Source: Acidimicrobiales bacterium
GTDB taxonomy: Bacteria > Actinomycetota > Acidimicrobiia > Acidimicrobiales > JAUJNH01
NCBI GenBank assembly: GCA_030448245.1
Contig: JAUJNH010000010.1
Span: 1-64,000, forward strand
DNA length: 64,000 nucleotides
Direction of reading: 5' to 3'
In this document: positions 15,679 through 24,397 of the stretch, piece after piece
How positions within the stretch are numbered: the stretch's first letter is position 1
Layout of the letters: every line of letters starts with the position of its first letter
Made by a program: the position numbers and the translations under genes
The notes under the pieces: generated by a model
Databases searched by the model: none
Told to the model about the DNA's origin: nothing
Seen by the model: the letters and a program-made list of their open reading frames with translations, nothing else

Positions 15679-16512
15679 TCAGAGGCGGCGGTAGCGGGCT
15701 TCGACGAAGGAGAAGAGGCCGAATGCGGCCAGGCCGGCGGCGGCGAGGAGGAGCAGGAGCCGGCCGTAGGGCTGGGCCACGATGGTGCGGAGGGTGCCGT
15801 CGACCCCCTTGGCCTCCTGCGGGTTGAAGTCCTTGGCCGCCTTGACGAGCAGCAGGCCGGCCAGGGCAGCCACCGCGCCCCGGGCCGCGTGCCCGACGGT
15901 GCCGCCCACCATGGCTGCCTTGCGCAGCGGGTGGGGCATCGACCGAGTGTCGAGGTGCTTGTCGAACTTGGTCCGCACGCCGCGCGCCACCAGCCAACCG
16001 CCTCCGCCGACGATCACCAGCCCGGCCACGCCCACCAGGATCCGGCCGCCGGGCAGCTCGAGCACCCTGGCCGTCCACAGGCTCTCCTGCTGGCCGCCAC
16101 CCTCGTCACGGCCGAACAGGATCGAGGCGGTGGTGGCTGCCAGGGCGGCATAGACCAGCGCCTTGGCCGCCGACACCGCCCGCTTGCCCGTCCTCTTGGT
16201 GTCGTTGCCCTCGTCTCGACGTCCCCAGGCGGCCTCGGCGGCCTGCCAGAGGGCGTAGCCGGTGAAGCCGACGACGAGGACGACCAGCAGAGCGAGGCCC
16301 AGCGGCGTGCCGGCCAGCGTCCGCACCGCGCCCTGCTTGTCGGCCGCCCCACCGGGCCGCCCCCGGGCGATGCCGACGGCCAGGAAGGCCACCGTGAGGT
16401 AGAGGAGCCCCCGTCCGGCGAAGCCCACCCGGGCCATCCGGTCCAGCCAGGCACTGTTCCCGGCCCGCCTCGCCTTGCGACGTGTTTGCTGCACCGCTGC
16501 CCCGATGGACAT
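15679..16512 (-). CDS. DUF1206 integral membrane protein
   Basis: This protein of about 277 residues starts MSIGAAVQQTRRKARR. It has six predicted hydrophobic helices arranged as three similar pairs, for example VGFAGRGLLYLTVAFLAVG, KALVYAALAATTASILFG and VGHAARGAVAALAGLLLV. The three-fold repeat with an R/K-x-(G/V)-(F/L/A)-x-GRG/ARG start is the DUF1206 pattern found in actinobacteria and other groups. Function is unknown. The gene ends 5 bp from the end of ppx in convergent orientation. Two CsbD-like stress genes start divergently about 190 bp upstream, consistent with a stress-related region. Confidence 0.85.
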   Translation of the reverse strand: MSIGAAVQQTRRKARRAGNSAWLDRMARVGFAGRGLLYLTVAFLAVGIARGRPGGAADKQGAVRTLAGTPLGLALLVVLVVGFTGYALWQAAEAAWGRRDEGNDTKRTGKRAVSAAKALVYAALAATTASILFGRDEGGGQQESLWTARVLELPGGRILVGVAGLVIVGGGGWLVARGVRTKFDKHLDTRSMPHPLRKAAMVGGTVGHAARGAVAALAGLLLVKAAKDFNPQEAKGVDGTLRTIVAQPYGRLLLLLAAAGLAAFGLFSFVEARYRRL

Positions 16513-16700
16513 CTGGCCCCCTCTGCTCGCAGCCAGGGTCCCCCGGCGACGCGGCCGGCAACCGCCGCCCGGTCCGGAAGGCCCCGAAACGGGCGGCGAT
16601 GGAAGCGGCGGCGGCTCTGGTGCTCGCGAGGGTTTGCACCTCGCCGGGGCTCGGGTACCGCTACCAGGCGGTAACCCCCCGACGAGCCCAGAGGAGTGTG

Positions 16701-16958
16701 GTGCGCGTGAACATCGGCAGGATCGACATGACCCAGATGCGCGGGGTCTCGGACAAGGGCATCGGCCTGGCCAAGGAGCTGGTGGGCACGCTCCTCGGCA
16801 ACGAGTCCCTGCAGCGCCAGGGCGAGGCCCAGCAGGACCGTGCCTCCGAGGAGATGAAGGCCCTCCGCAAGCAGGCCGAGGCCCAGGCCAAGGAGGCCAA
16901 GGCGGAGACGTTCGAGCAGAACCAGAAGACGGCCCAGCGGGCCAAGGAGGCAAGCTGA
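16701..16958 (+). CDS. CsbD-like small stress protein
   Basis: This protein of about 85 residues is highly charged and helical: DKGIGLAKELVGTLLGNESLQ followed by RQGEAQQDRASEE and lysine/alanine-rich repeats. The pattern GKxKExxG..GNxxLxxxGxxQ is CsbD-like with an extra N-terminal segment. Expression under general stress control is typical of the family. Several GTG codons (16698, 16701, 16707) could start it. GAGGAG at 16691-16696 is best placed for 16701 or 16707. The next CsbD gene begins one base after its stop. Confidence 0.65.
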   Translation: MRVNIGRIDMTQMRGVSDKGIGLAKELVGTLLGNESLQRQGEAQQDRASEEMKALRKQAEAQAKEAKAETFEQNQKTAQRAKEAS

Positions 16959-16959
16959 C

Positions 16960-17169
16960 ATGGGTGCATTCGAAGAGGCCAAGGGCAAGGCCAAGCAGGC
17001 TGCCGGCGACCTGACCGACAACCCCGACCTGAAGCGTGAAGGCGATGCCCAGGAGGCCCGGGGCGAGGCCGAGCGCGAGGCCACCGAGGCCCGGGCCGAG
17101 GCGAAGGCCCACGAGGTGAAGGCCAAGGAGAAGGAGATGGAGCAGGAGGCGGCCGAAGAGGCCAAGTAG
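16960..17169 (+). CDS. CsbD-family stress protein
   Basis: This 69-residue protein starts MGAFEEAKGKAKQAAGDLTD, the CsbD pattern (KGKxKxxxGxLTxxxxLxxEGxxQ), with NPDLKREGDAQEARGEAE following. The C-terminal half is an alternating Glu/Ala/Lys helix. It sits one base after the preceding CsbD-like gene, so the two form a tandem pair and probably arose by duplication. A GC-rich hairpin follows within 25 bp. CsbD proteins are abundant cytoplasmic proteins induced by general stress. Their biochemical role is not established. Confidence 0.8.
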   Translation: MGAFEEAKGKAKQAAGDLTDNPDLKREGDAQEARGEAEREATEARAEAKAHEVKAKEKEMEQEAAEEAK

Positions 17170-17190
17170 CCCCTGCTTGGCAAGCACGCA

Positions 17191-17218
17191 CCGGGGCCGG
17201 GCCAACGCTCGGCCCCGG
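17191..17218 (+). terminator. GC-rich hairpin terminator after the CsbD pair
   Basis: CCGGGGCCG at 17191-17199 pairs perfectly with CGGCCCCGG at 17210-17218 across a 10-nt loop. It lies between the ends of the CsbD gene (17169) and the convergent MFS gene (17242), so it could serve both. There is no T-tract, which is common in high-GC actinobacteria. Confidence 0.6.
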
Positions 17219-17241
17219 AGCAGGCAGGGTGGACCCGGAGT

Positions 17242-18450
17242 TCAGGCCGGTTCCAGGGCAGTGGCCCGGCGGGCCGAGGCGGCGCCGATGCCGGCGGCCA
17301 CGAGCGCCGAGGCGCCCCCGAGCACCAGGCCGCTGCGGGGCCCGAACGTCTCGCACACCGCCCCGAGCAGCGGCCCGCCGATCGGCGTGCTGCCCAGGAA
17401 CACCATGGCTTGGAGGGCCAGCACGCGGCCCCGCATGGTCGGGTCGGCCCGCAGCTGGAAGATGGTGGTGGCCGTGGTGAGGAAGGCCACGCTGCCGAAG
17501 CCGACGAGCAGGGCCAAGGGGAAGGCGATCGCCAGTGTGGGGGCGGCGGCGAGGAGCAGCATCGACCCGCCGAACGCCGCCGAGGCGAGCGAGACGTCGG
17601 CGACGGTGATCGTGGTCCGTCGGGCGGCGACGAGCGCTCCGACGAACGAGCCGATGCTCAGCACCGAGAACAGCAGGGTGAAGGCGGTGTCGGTCCCGCC
17701 CAACGACCGCCGCACGAACAGCGGCACCACGACGCTGAAGTTGAACGCGAGGGTGCCGACCAGGGTCATCATCACCAACGGGACCCACAGCTCGGGAACC
17801 GACCGGGCGTAGCGCAGGCCCGCCCGGATCTGGCCCCGGGCCCGCTTGGCCACCGGTGACCGCCGCAGCTCGTCCGGGTCCATGCGGGCCAGGGCGACCA
17901 GCACCGCGAGGTAGGAGAGCCCGTCGACGGCGAAGCACCAGGCGAAGCCGACGGTGGTGACGAGCAGGCCGGCCAGGGCCGGGCCCACCACCCGGGCTCC
18001 GGTCATCAGGGCGGTGTTCAGGCTCACCGCGTTCTGCATGTGGTCCTCGGGCACCATCTCGACCACGAACGAGCGGCGGGCCGGATGGTCGAGGGCGAGG
18101 ACGATCCCGCCTGCCGCCGCGAGTGCGTAGATGGCCAGCAGGGGCGGCGGGTCGAGAAGGGCGAGGCCGGCCAGGGCGAACGACTGGGCCATGGCCAGCG
18201 ACTGGACGACAAGGAGCAGGCGGCGCTTGTCGCGCCGGTCGGCCAGCAGCCCGGCCCAGGGCCCCAGCAGCAGCAGCGGGCCGAACTGGCAGGCCGTGAG
18301 GATGCCGACGGCCACGCCGTCGTCGGTCAGGCGCAGCACCAGCAGGGTCTGGGCCAGGAGGGTCAGCCAGTTCCCCACCTGCGAGACGAGCTGGCCCACG
18401 AAGAACAGCCGGAAGTTCCGGATCCGCAGCGATCGGAAGGTGGCGCTCAT
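17242..18450 (-). CDS. MFS exporter (enterobactin exporter/drug efflux type)
   Basis: This 402-residue protein has twelve hydrophobic segments. It starts MSATFRSLRIRNFRLFFVGQ, the usual MFS_3 entry (LRxRNFRLFxxGQ), and has the loop 2-3 motif GPWAGLLADRRDKRRLL (G-x3-DRxxRR type). The central loop contains RSPVAKRARGQIRAGLRYAR, typical of EntS-like exporters. It probably exports a siderophore, antibiotic or metabolite by proton antiport. A perfect 7-bp inverted repeat sits 29-45 bp upstream of the start, suggesting control by a repressor encoded elsewhere. Confidence 0.88.
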   Translation of the reverse strand: MSATFRSLRIRNFRLFFVGQLVSQVGNWLTLLAQTLLVLRLTDDGVAVGILTACQFGPLLLLGPWAGLLADRRDKRRLLLVVQSLAMAQSFALAGLALLDPPPLLAIYALAAAGGIVLALDHPARRSFVVEMVPEDHMQNAVSLNTALMTGARVVGPALAGLLVTTVGFAWCFAVDGLSYLAVLVALARMDPDELRRSPVAKRARGQIRAGLRYARSVPELWVPLVMMTLVGTLAFNFSVVVPLFVRRSLGGTDTAFTLLFSVLSIGSFVGALVAARRTTITVADVSLASAAFGGSMLLLAAAPTLAIAFPLALLVGFGSVAFLTTATTIFQLRADPTMRGRVLALQAMVFLGSTPIGGPLLGAVCETFGPRSGLVLGGASALVAAGIGAASARRATALEPA

Positions 18451-18478
18451 CGGGGCCAGGTTCCCGCAGGTCGGTTAG

Positions 18479-18495
18479 CAAAGCAAACTGCTTTG
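18479..18495. promoter_or_regulatory. Palindromic operator upstream of the MFS gene
   Basis: CAAAGCA at 18479-18485 and TGCTTTG at 18489-18495 form a perfect inverted repeat separated by AAC. It lies in the 150-bp divergent region, 29 bp from the MFS start. The AT content is clearly higher than in the surroundings. The size and spacing fit a dimeric MarR-, ArsR- or TetR-type repressor site. No regulator gene is adjacent. Confidence 0.5.
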
Positions 18496-18600
18496 GCTGC
18501 CCGGGCTCGGCGCCGCTTCGGAAGCCTGTCCTCGTTCCGTGCGCCTCGGGCGTTCAGTGTCTAGCGTCCCGTCGGGAGCTCGGCGTGGAGAGAGAAGGCG

Positions 18601-20325
18601 ATGAACGTGATGAAGAGGTCAGTCCGGCTGCTTGTCGTGCTCGGGATCGCGGCGGCGGTCCTGGTCCCCGCTCGAACGGTTTCGGCGAACGTCGGGATCG
18701 GCGGGTCCCTGCAGATGCCCGGCGGGCGCGCCGTCGGCGCCACCGCCCAGCCGGGGTCGTTCACGGTGAGGAACACCAACACGGCACCGCAGAACGGCGA
18801 CTCGAACACGATCACCCTGCTCCGCCTCGTTCCCTCCTGTGGCACGACCAGCACCGACTCCAACCTGTGCGGCGCGCCTGACCCCGGTGTCTTCTCGATC
18901 AGCCCGACGGCCACCGGTGCCGGCGGCACCGCCTGCGCGGGGAGGGTGTTCGACGTCTCGGCCCCTGATGGGATCGGCGCGGTGTCCTTCACCCCCAGGA
19001 GCCCGGTGGTGCTGCCGCCGCCGAACGGCGTGCCCGGTGCCAACGAGTGCAAGGTCGACTTCACGGTGGGCGTGCTCAAGGTGCCCGGAGTCGACGCCGA
19101 CCCCGCCACGGCGGGCACCCAGACCCGCGCCAACCTGCTGGCCAACACCCGGCACCCCAGCGGCATCGTGCTCAGCACGCGGCCGTCGGTGCTGCTCGGC
19201 GTCGCAAAGGGCTCGCCCACGATGTTCACCCGGGCGACCCGGAACACCGGGTCGGGCGCCATCACCGCCTTTGCACACGTCTCCGGCGTCCCCGGCGCGA
19301 CGGCCCCGACCGGCACCGTCACCTTCAAGCAGTACGCCCCGGCCGACACCAGCTGCACCGGCACCGTGCTGGGGACGTCGACCAACCCGGTCAGCGTCGG
19401 CACCGCCACCTCGGCGGCCTTTCCCGCTCCGGCGGCCGGCAGCTACCGGTTCGTCATCAGCTACAGCGGCGACGCGAACTACGGGGTTTTCATCCGGCCC
19501 TGCCACGTCCCGACCGAGACCGTGGTGACCGCCCGGGAGGCCGTGGCCGACTTCAACGGGAACGGCACCACCGACATCTCGGTGTACCGCCCGACGACGG
19601 CCGCGTGGTACGTCCTGACGCCGCCCTCGGCGGTGACCTGGGGATCGCCCGGTGACATCCCCGTGCCGGGCGACTACGACCGGAACGGCACGGTCGAGCA
19701 CGCCGTGTACCGGCAGTCGACAGGCACGTGGTACCTGCTGGGCCCGAACCCGAGCGTCCGGGTCTGGGGCGTCGCCGGGGACGTCCCCGTGCCCGCCGAC
19801 TACGACGGGAACGGCACCACCGACGTCGCCGTCTTCCGGCCGTCGAACGGGTTCTGGTACCTCCAGCCGTCCGGCGCCGCCGTGGCGTGGGGCCAGAACG
19901 GTGACGTTCCCGTGCCGGGCGACTACAACGGCGACGGCAAGGCCGAGATCGCCGTCTACCGCCCCGGCACCGGCACCTGGCACGTGCGCACCACCACCCC
20001 CAGCTCGACCGCATGGGGGATCGGCGGCGACGTGCCGGTGCCCGGCGACTACGACGGGAACGGCACCACCGACCTCGCCGTGTTCCGCCCGAGCACCGGC
20101 ACCTGGTTCGTGCACAACCCGGCCTCAGCCCAGGCCTGGGGCTCGCCGGGGGACGTCCCTGTGCCCGGCGACTACGACGGGAACGGCACCACCGACCGGG
20201 CGGTCTACCGGCCGTCCACCGCCACCTGGTACGTGCTCACGCCCTCGCCCTCGGCCACCACCTGGGGAAGCCCCGGCGACCTCCCCCTCCCGCTGCCGCA
20301 CGCCATCTACCGCGCCTACTTCTGA
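18601..20325 (+). CDS. Secreted protein with Ig-like domain and about six FG-GAP-like repeats
   Basis: This 574-residue protein has a signal peptide (RLLVVLGIAAAVLVPARTVSA). A region of about 190 residues of the choice-of-anchor/Ig-like type follows, then an Ig-like domain (GTVTFKQYAPADTSCTG, AGSYRFVISYSGDANY). The C-terminal 270 residues hold about six repeats of some 40 residues, each with GD(V/I)PVPGDYDGNGTTD and (V/I)(Y/F)RPSTGTWYV. The D-x-D/N-G-N/D-G pattern is a calcium-binding loop as in FG-GAP/VCBS propellers. It is probably exported and may bind surfaces or polymers. A second start, MKRS at 18613, is possible. It is convergent with the SWIM gene. Confidence 0.75.
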   Translation: MNVMKRSVRLLVVLGIAAAVLVPARTVSANVGIGGSLQMPGGRAVGATAQPGSFTVRNTNTAPQNGDSNTITLLRLVPSCGTTSTDSNLCGAPDPGVFSISPTATGAGGTACAGRVFDVSAPDGIGAVSFTPRSPVVLPPPNGVPGANECKVDFTVGVLKVPGVDADPATAGTQTRANLLANTRHPSGIVLSTRPSVLLGVAKGSPTMFTRATRNTGSGAITAFAHVSGVPGATAPTGTVTFKQYAPADTSCTGTVLGTSTNPVSVGTATSAAFPAPAAGSYRFVISYSGDANYGVFIRPCHVPTETVVTAREAVADFNGNGTTDISVYRPTTAAWYVLTPPSAVTWGSPGDIPVPGDYDRNGTVEHAVYRQSTGTWYLLGPNPSVRVWGVAGDVPVPADYDGNGTTDVAVFRPSNGFWYLQPSGAAVAWGQNGDVPVPGDYNGDGKAEIAVYRPGTGTWHVRTTTPSSTAWGIGGDVPVPGDYDGNGTTDLAVFRPSTGTWFVHNPASAQAWGSPGDVPVPGDYDGNGTTDRAVYRPSTATWYVLTPSPSATTWGSPGDLPLPLPHAIYRAYF

Positions 20326-20335
20326 GCGGGCCAGC

Positions 20336-21589
20336 TCAGGGGTTGACGAGGGTGGCGGGATCCGCCGAGGGTGGGGCGACGACGTCCCACCCTCCGCCCC
20401 GGCGTTCGCAGCGGTACCAGCGGCCGTCTCGCCCGTAGCGAAGGTGGACGTCGCCGCCGCTGAGTCGGTTGGCGTCCGCCCGCACCCGCTGGCCCCGTAG
20501 CAGCCGGGCCACCGCCGCTCGGGCCTCCTCGACCACCTCGGCCGGCGGATCCCAGGGCGGCCCGAGCACCTCGAGGGCGCGGATGCCACCGTGGCGCCAT
20601 GCCGTGGCCAACCGGAGGAGCTGCCGCTCCGGGGTGCGCGAGCGGGCCGCCAGCTGGGCGAAGCGGGGGGTGCCGATGGCGGTGGCGGCGCGGCGGGCCA
20701 GGTCGGCCTCCTGACTCAGCGCCAGGCCGGCGTCGCCGGTGCCGGTGGCCAGCTGCCAGGCCCGGGCGGCGGCGTCGGCGGCCAGCGCCCTGAGGTCGTC
20801 GGTGGTGAGCCCGCTGCCCTCCGGCGGGTCGACCCCCACCGGGGCGGGATGGCCGGGCCGCTCCGGTGGGAGCGGCGGGCGGGGGAGGACCGCCAGAGCG
20901 GCGGCGGCGGCCCGAGCCGGGAGGTCTCGGGCGGCAAGCCCGGGCGGCGGCCGAGGGCTCGTCGGCTTCGGGCTGCCGCGGCGGGCCCGCAGCCCGGCCA
21001 GCACCTCGTCCCGGGTGCGGCCCCGCAACAGCAGCAGGGTGAAGGGATCGTCGTCGAGCAGGCCGGCCACCAGGTAGCACACGGCGGCGGCGTGCTTGCA
21101 GGGGTCGGCGGTGTCGGGGCAGGAGCAGGTGGAGGTGATCTCGCCGGGGCCCGGCAGCAGGTCGATGCCCACGCCGGCGAGGTCGGCCGCCACCTCCGGG
21201 CTCAGCTCGCCGTCGAGGAGGGCGGCGGCGTGACCGGCCCGCGCCGCGACCGCGTCGAGCGCCTTCGCCCACTCCCCGCCGTCGAACCGCCGCACCCGCA
21301 CCCGCACCCGGTAGGCGCCGGACCGGCTGCCGAGGACCGGTGCCCGCACCTCGCCGGGCTCGGCCAGCAGCCGCCCCACCCGCCGCCCCCGCGCGTAGGC
21401 CCGGCCGCGCGGGAGCCGGTTGGGGTCGAGGCGGGCCCGCTCCTCGAGCGCCGCCACCCAGGCCCTGCCCCACCACGTCCGGCCGTAGGTCTCCCGGCCG
21501 GTCGACTGCCGGGCCCGGACCGCGCCCAGCCGGGCCCGCACCCACGCCTCGAGCTCCTGGGGCTCGGCTGCGGTCGGGTGGTCGCCCAT
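20336..21589 (-). CDS. SWIM zinc-finger protein
   Basis: This 417-residue protein has a SWIM finger at residues about 145-165: STCSCPDTADPCKHAAAVCY (CxC..CxH). The N-terminus carries TWWGRAWVAALEE and PRGRAYARGRRVGRL, typical of SWIM proteins paired with SNF2 helicases. SWIM domains mediate DNA or protein contacts. The start ATG overlaps the stop of the upstream SNF2 helicase by one base (TGATG), so the two are co-translated and presumably form a complex. The C-terminal 200 residues are Ala/Arg/Pro-rich and helical without a recognised domain. Confidence 0.85.
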   Translation of the reverse strand: MGDHPTAAEPQELEAWVRARLGAVRARQSTGRETYGRTWWGRAWVAALEERARLDPNRLPRGRAYARGRRVGRLLAEPGEVRAPVLGSRSGAYRVRVRVRRFDGGEWAKALDAVAARAGHAAALLDGELSPEVAADLAGVGIDLLPGPGEITSTCSCPDTADPCKHAAAVCYLVAGLLDDDPFTLLLLRGRTRDEVLAGLRARRGSPKPTSPRPPPGLAARDLPARAAAAALAVLPRPPLPPERPGHPAPVGVDPPEGSGLTTDDLRALAADAAARAWQLATGTGDAGLALSQEADLARRAATAIGTPRFAQLAARSRTPERQLLRLATAWRHGGIRALEVLGPPWDPPAEVVEEARAAVARLLRGQRVRADANRLSGGDVHLRYGRDGRWYRCERRGGGWDVVAPPSADPATLVNP

Positions 21590-24387
21590 CAGGCCGTTCG
21601 CTGGAGCGTGACGAGGGCGGCCAGCTCGTCGTCACCCAGCTCGGACAGCCATCCCTCGCCGCTGCCCACCACCGCGTCGGCCAGCGCCCGCTTGGTGGCG
21701 AGGAGGGCGGCGACCTTGTCCTCCACGGTGCCCTCGGTGACGAAGCGGTGGACCTGCACGGGCCGGTCCTGGCCGATGCGCCAGGCCCGGTCCGAGGCCT
21801 GGTCCTCGACCGCCGGGTTCCACCAGCGGTCGTAGTGCACCACCTGGGTGGCCCGGGTGAGGTTCAGGCCGAGGCCGCCCGCCTTCAGCGACAGCAGGAA
21901 GACGGGCACCTCGCCCGCCTGGAAGCGGGCCACCATCTGCTCGCGACGGGCCACCGGCACGCCGCCGTGCAGGAACAGCGTGTCCACGCCGGCCGTGGCC
22001 AGGTGGCGCTCGAGCAGCCGGCCCATCGTCACGTACTGGGTGAACACGAGCACGGACTCGCCGCCGGCCAGCATCGAGGGGAGCAGCTCGTCGAGGGCCT
22101 CGAGCTTGCCGGAGCGGCCCGCCAGTGGGCCCTCCTGGTGCAGCAGCTGGGCCGGGTGGTTGCACACCTGCTTGAGCGAGGTCAGGAGCTTGAGCACCAG
22201 GCCGCGCCGGGCCATCCCCCGGGACTCGGCGATCTCGGCCAGCGCCTCGCGCACGACGGCTTCGTAGAGGCTGGCCTGCTCGGCGGTGAGTGGCACCACC
22301 TCGTCCATCTCGGTCTTGGCCGGCAGCTCGGGGGCGATCCCCGGGTCCAGCTTGCGCCGCCGCAGCAGGAACGGCCGCACCAGGCTGGCGAGGGCGGCGG
22401 TGGCCGCGGGGTCGCGATGGCGCTCGACCGGCACGGCCACCCGCCGCTGGAACGTGGCCAGCGGCCCGAGCAGGCCCGGCGTGGTCCAGTCGAGGATGGC
22501 CCACAGCTCGCTCAGCCGGTTCTCGACCGGCGTGCCGGTCAGCGCCACGCGGGCGCCGGCGGGCACCAGCCGCAGCTCCCGAGCGGTCCGCGACAGAGGG
22601 TTCTTCACCTGCTGGGCCTCGTCGGCCACCACCACGCCCCAGGCCACCTCGGCCAGCCGGCGGCGGTCGCGGCGCAGCACGCCGTAGGTGACCAGCACCA
22701 CCTCGTCGGCACCGACGTCGTCCAGCGTCCGGTCGCCGCCGTGGAAGCGCCGCACCGCCAGGCTCGGCGCGAACCGCTCGACCTCGCGCTGCCAGCCGCC
22801 CAGCACCGTGGCCGGGCAGACGACGAGGAGCGGGCCGGCGGCGGGTCCGAGAGTGGCGTGGCGGTGCAGGTGGAGGGCGATGGCCTGGACCGTCTTGCCC
22901 AGTCCCATGTCGTCGGCCAGGCAGCCACCCAGGCCGAGCGAGGTCATCTCGGCGAGCCAGGCCAGGCCGCGGCGCTGGTAGGGCCGCAGGGTGGCGGTCA
23001 GCCCGGGAGGCTCGGGCAGCTCGCGCTGGAGGTCCTCGTCGCGGCAGGCCCGGAGGCGGGCGACCAGGTCGGCCACCGAGCCTTCGGCCCGCACCTCGAC
23101 GGTGATGCCGTCGGCGGCCTCGACCCGGCCCACGAGCGCGGCGGCCAGCGCCTCACCCTGGGACATCGTGCGGGCCCGGCGCTGGCGCACCTGCTCGACG
23201 AGCGCCGGGTCGGCCACCACCCACCGGCCCCGCAGGCGGACCAGCGGCCGCTTGGCCTCGACCAGGGCGTCCAGGTCGGCCCGGCTCAGCTGCGCACCGT
23301 CGAGCGACGCCTCGAAGCGCAGCTCGACGAGAGACTCGAGCGTGAGCCCGCCGCTGGCGACGGGCACCGGGGCCGGCGTGGCCCCCCGGGCGTCGCGGTT
23401 GGCGGTGGGGCTCACGACCGCTCGCAGCTCGACCCGGCCGGAGGTCAGCTCGGCCGGCCACAGGACGTCCAGGCCGGCGGCGCTGAGGTCGGCGGCCACG
23501 GGGCCGAGCAGGTCGGCGGCTTCGTCGTCGGTGAGGGCCAGCCTGGACGGCCGGGCCTCCTCGAGCAGCCGGGCCGCCGGCGGCCACACCCGCCCGGCGC
23601 GCCGCAGCCCGACCAGGAGGTCGGCTTCGGCGTCGGCCCCGAGCCGGCTCAGCACGACCGCCGGCGCGTCCCACAGCTCGGCGGCGTCGACCACCAGGCT
23701 GGGGTCGAGCTGGCTGCGCAGCTGCAGCACCGCCTCGAGTTCGCCCTCGGGCCCGAGGGGCAGGCTGAGCCGCATGCCCGGCCGGGCCCGGTCGCCGGGC
23801 TTCCCGCCCGCGGCCTCCAGCCAGGCGCCGACGGCACCGGTCAGCGAGCCGCCGCCGGAGGTGGCGAAGGTCCTCCCGCCCTCACAGGGCGCCGCGGCCG
23901 TGCGCACCAGTCGGTCGGCCACGGCATCGAGGAACCTGCGGCCCGCCACCTCCGGGGCCACCACCCGCACCGGGCCGCGGCCGGCGATGGGGAGGGCGTG
24001 GGCCGAGGGCGGCAGGGCGGCGACCAGGTCGTTGAGGCGGCGGTCGTCGTCGGGGTCGAGCGGCCCGACCTGCCAGCCGGCACCGCCTTCCGGGGTGGGG
24101 CCCGGCCGCAGCCGGCCCCGGGCCACCAGGTCCACCGCCAGCTTGGCCGCCATGGCCCAGGCGGCCAGCGAGGGCTGGACCTCGGCGTCCACGGGCAGCT
24201 CGACGAGGTGGGGCAGGACCTCGCCGATCGGCACGAGCCGGGCTCGGACGGTGCGGCGCCGGCCCCCGGTGGCGGTGGGCAGCACGACCTGGAGCGGCGA
24301 GCCGACCCCGCTGGGCCACAGGGCGAGGGAGGCGGCTCCCGGGGGCTCCGCGGGGACGAAGGTCGCCTCCAGCGCCCCGCTCAGCAT
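21589..24387 (-). CDS. SNF2/Rad54-family DEAD/DEAH helicase
   Basis: This 932-residue protein has a long actinobacterial N-terminal extension (about 420 residues). The SNF2 N helicase half has LADDMGLGKTVQAIALHLHR (motif I), VVVADEAQQVKN (DEAQ box) and ALTGTPVENRLSELW. The C-terminal helicase half has VFTQYVTMGRLLERHL, LLSLKAGGLGLNLTRA and RAWRIGQDRPVQVHRF (motif VI). It translocates on double-stranded DNA to remodel protein-DNA complexes. It forms a two-gene operon with the SWIM protein. Such pairs are common in actinobacteria and have been suggested to act in DNA repair or defence, but no partner hints at that here. Confidence 0.92.
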   Translation of the reverse strand: MLSGALEATFVPAEPPGAASLALWPSGVGSPLQVVLPTATGGRRRTVRARLVPIGEVLPHLVELPVDAEVQPSLAAWAMAAKLAVDLVARGRLRPGPTPEGGAGWQVGPLDPDDDRRLNDLVAALPPSAHALPIAGRGPVRVVAPEVAGRRFLDAVADRLVRTAAAPCEGGRTFATSGGGSLTGAVGAWLEAAGGKPGDRARPGMRLSLPLGPEGELEAVLQLRSQLDPSLVVDAAELWDAPAVVLSRLGADAEADLLVGLRRAGRVWPPAARLLEEARPSRLALTDDEAADLLGPVAADLSAAGLDVLWPAELTSGRVELRAVVSPTANRDARGATPAPVPVASGGLTLESLVELRFEASLDGAQLSRADLDALVEAKRPLVRLRGRWVVADPALVEQVRQRRARTMSQGEALAAALVGRVEAADGITVEVRAEGSVADLVARLRACRDEDLQRELPEPPGLTATLRPYQRRGLAWLAEMTSLGLGGCLADDMGLGKTVQAIALHLHRHATLGPAAGPLLVVCPATVLGGWQREVERFAPSLAVRRFHGGDRTLDDVGADEVVLVTYGVLRRDRRRLAEVAWGVVVADEAQQVKNPLSRTARELRLVPAGARVALTGTPVENRLSELWAILDWTTPGLLGPLATFQRRVAVPVERHRDPAATAALASLVRPFLLRRRKLDPGIAPELPAKTEMDEVVPLTAEQASLYEAVVREALAEIAESRGMARRGLVLKLLTSLKQVCNHPAQLLHQEGPLAGRSGKLEALDELLPSMLAGGESVLVFTQYVTMGRLLERHLATAGVDTLFLHGGVPVARREQMVARFQAGEVPVFLLSLKAGGLGLNLTRATQVVHYDRWWNPAVEDQASDRAWRIGQDRPVQVHRFVTEGTVEDKVAALLATKRALADAVVGSGEGWLSELGDDELAALVTLQRTA

Positions 24388-24397
24388 CCGGCGAACG

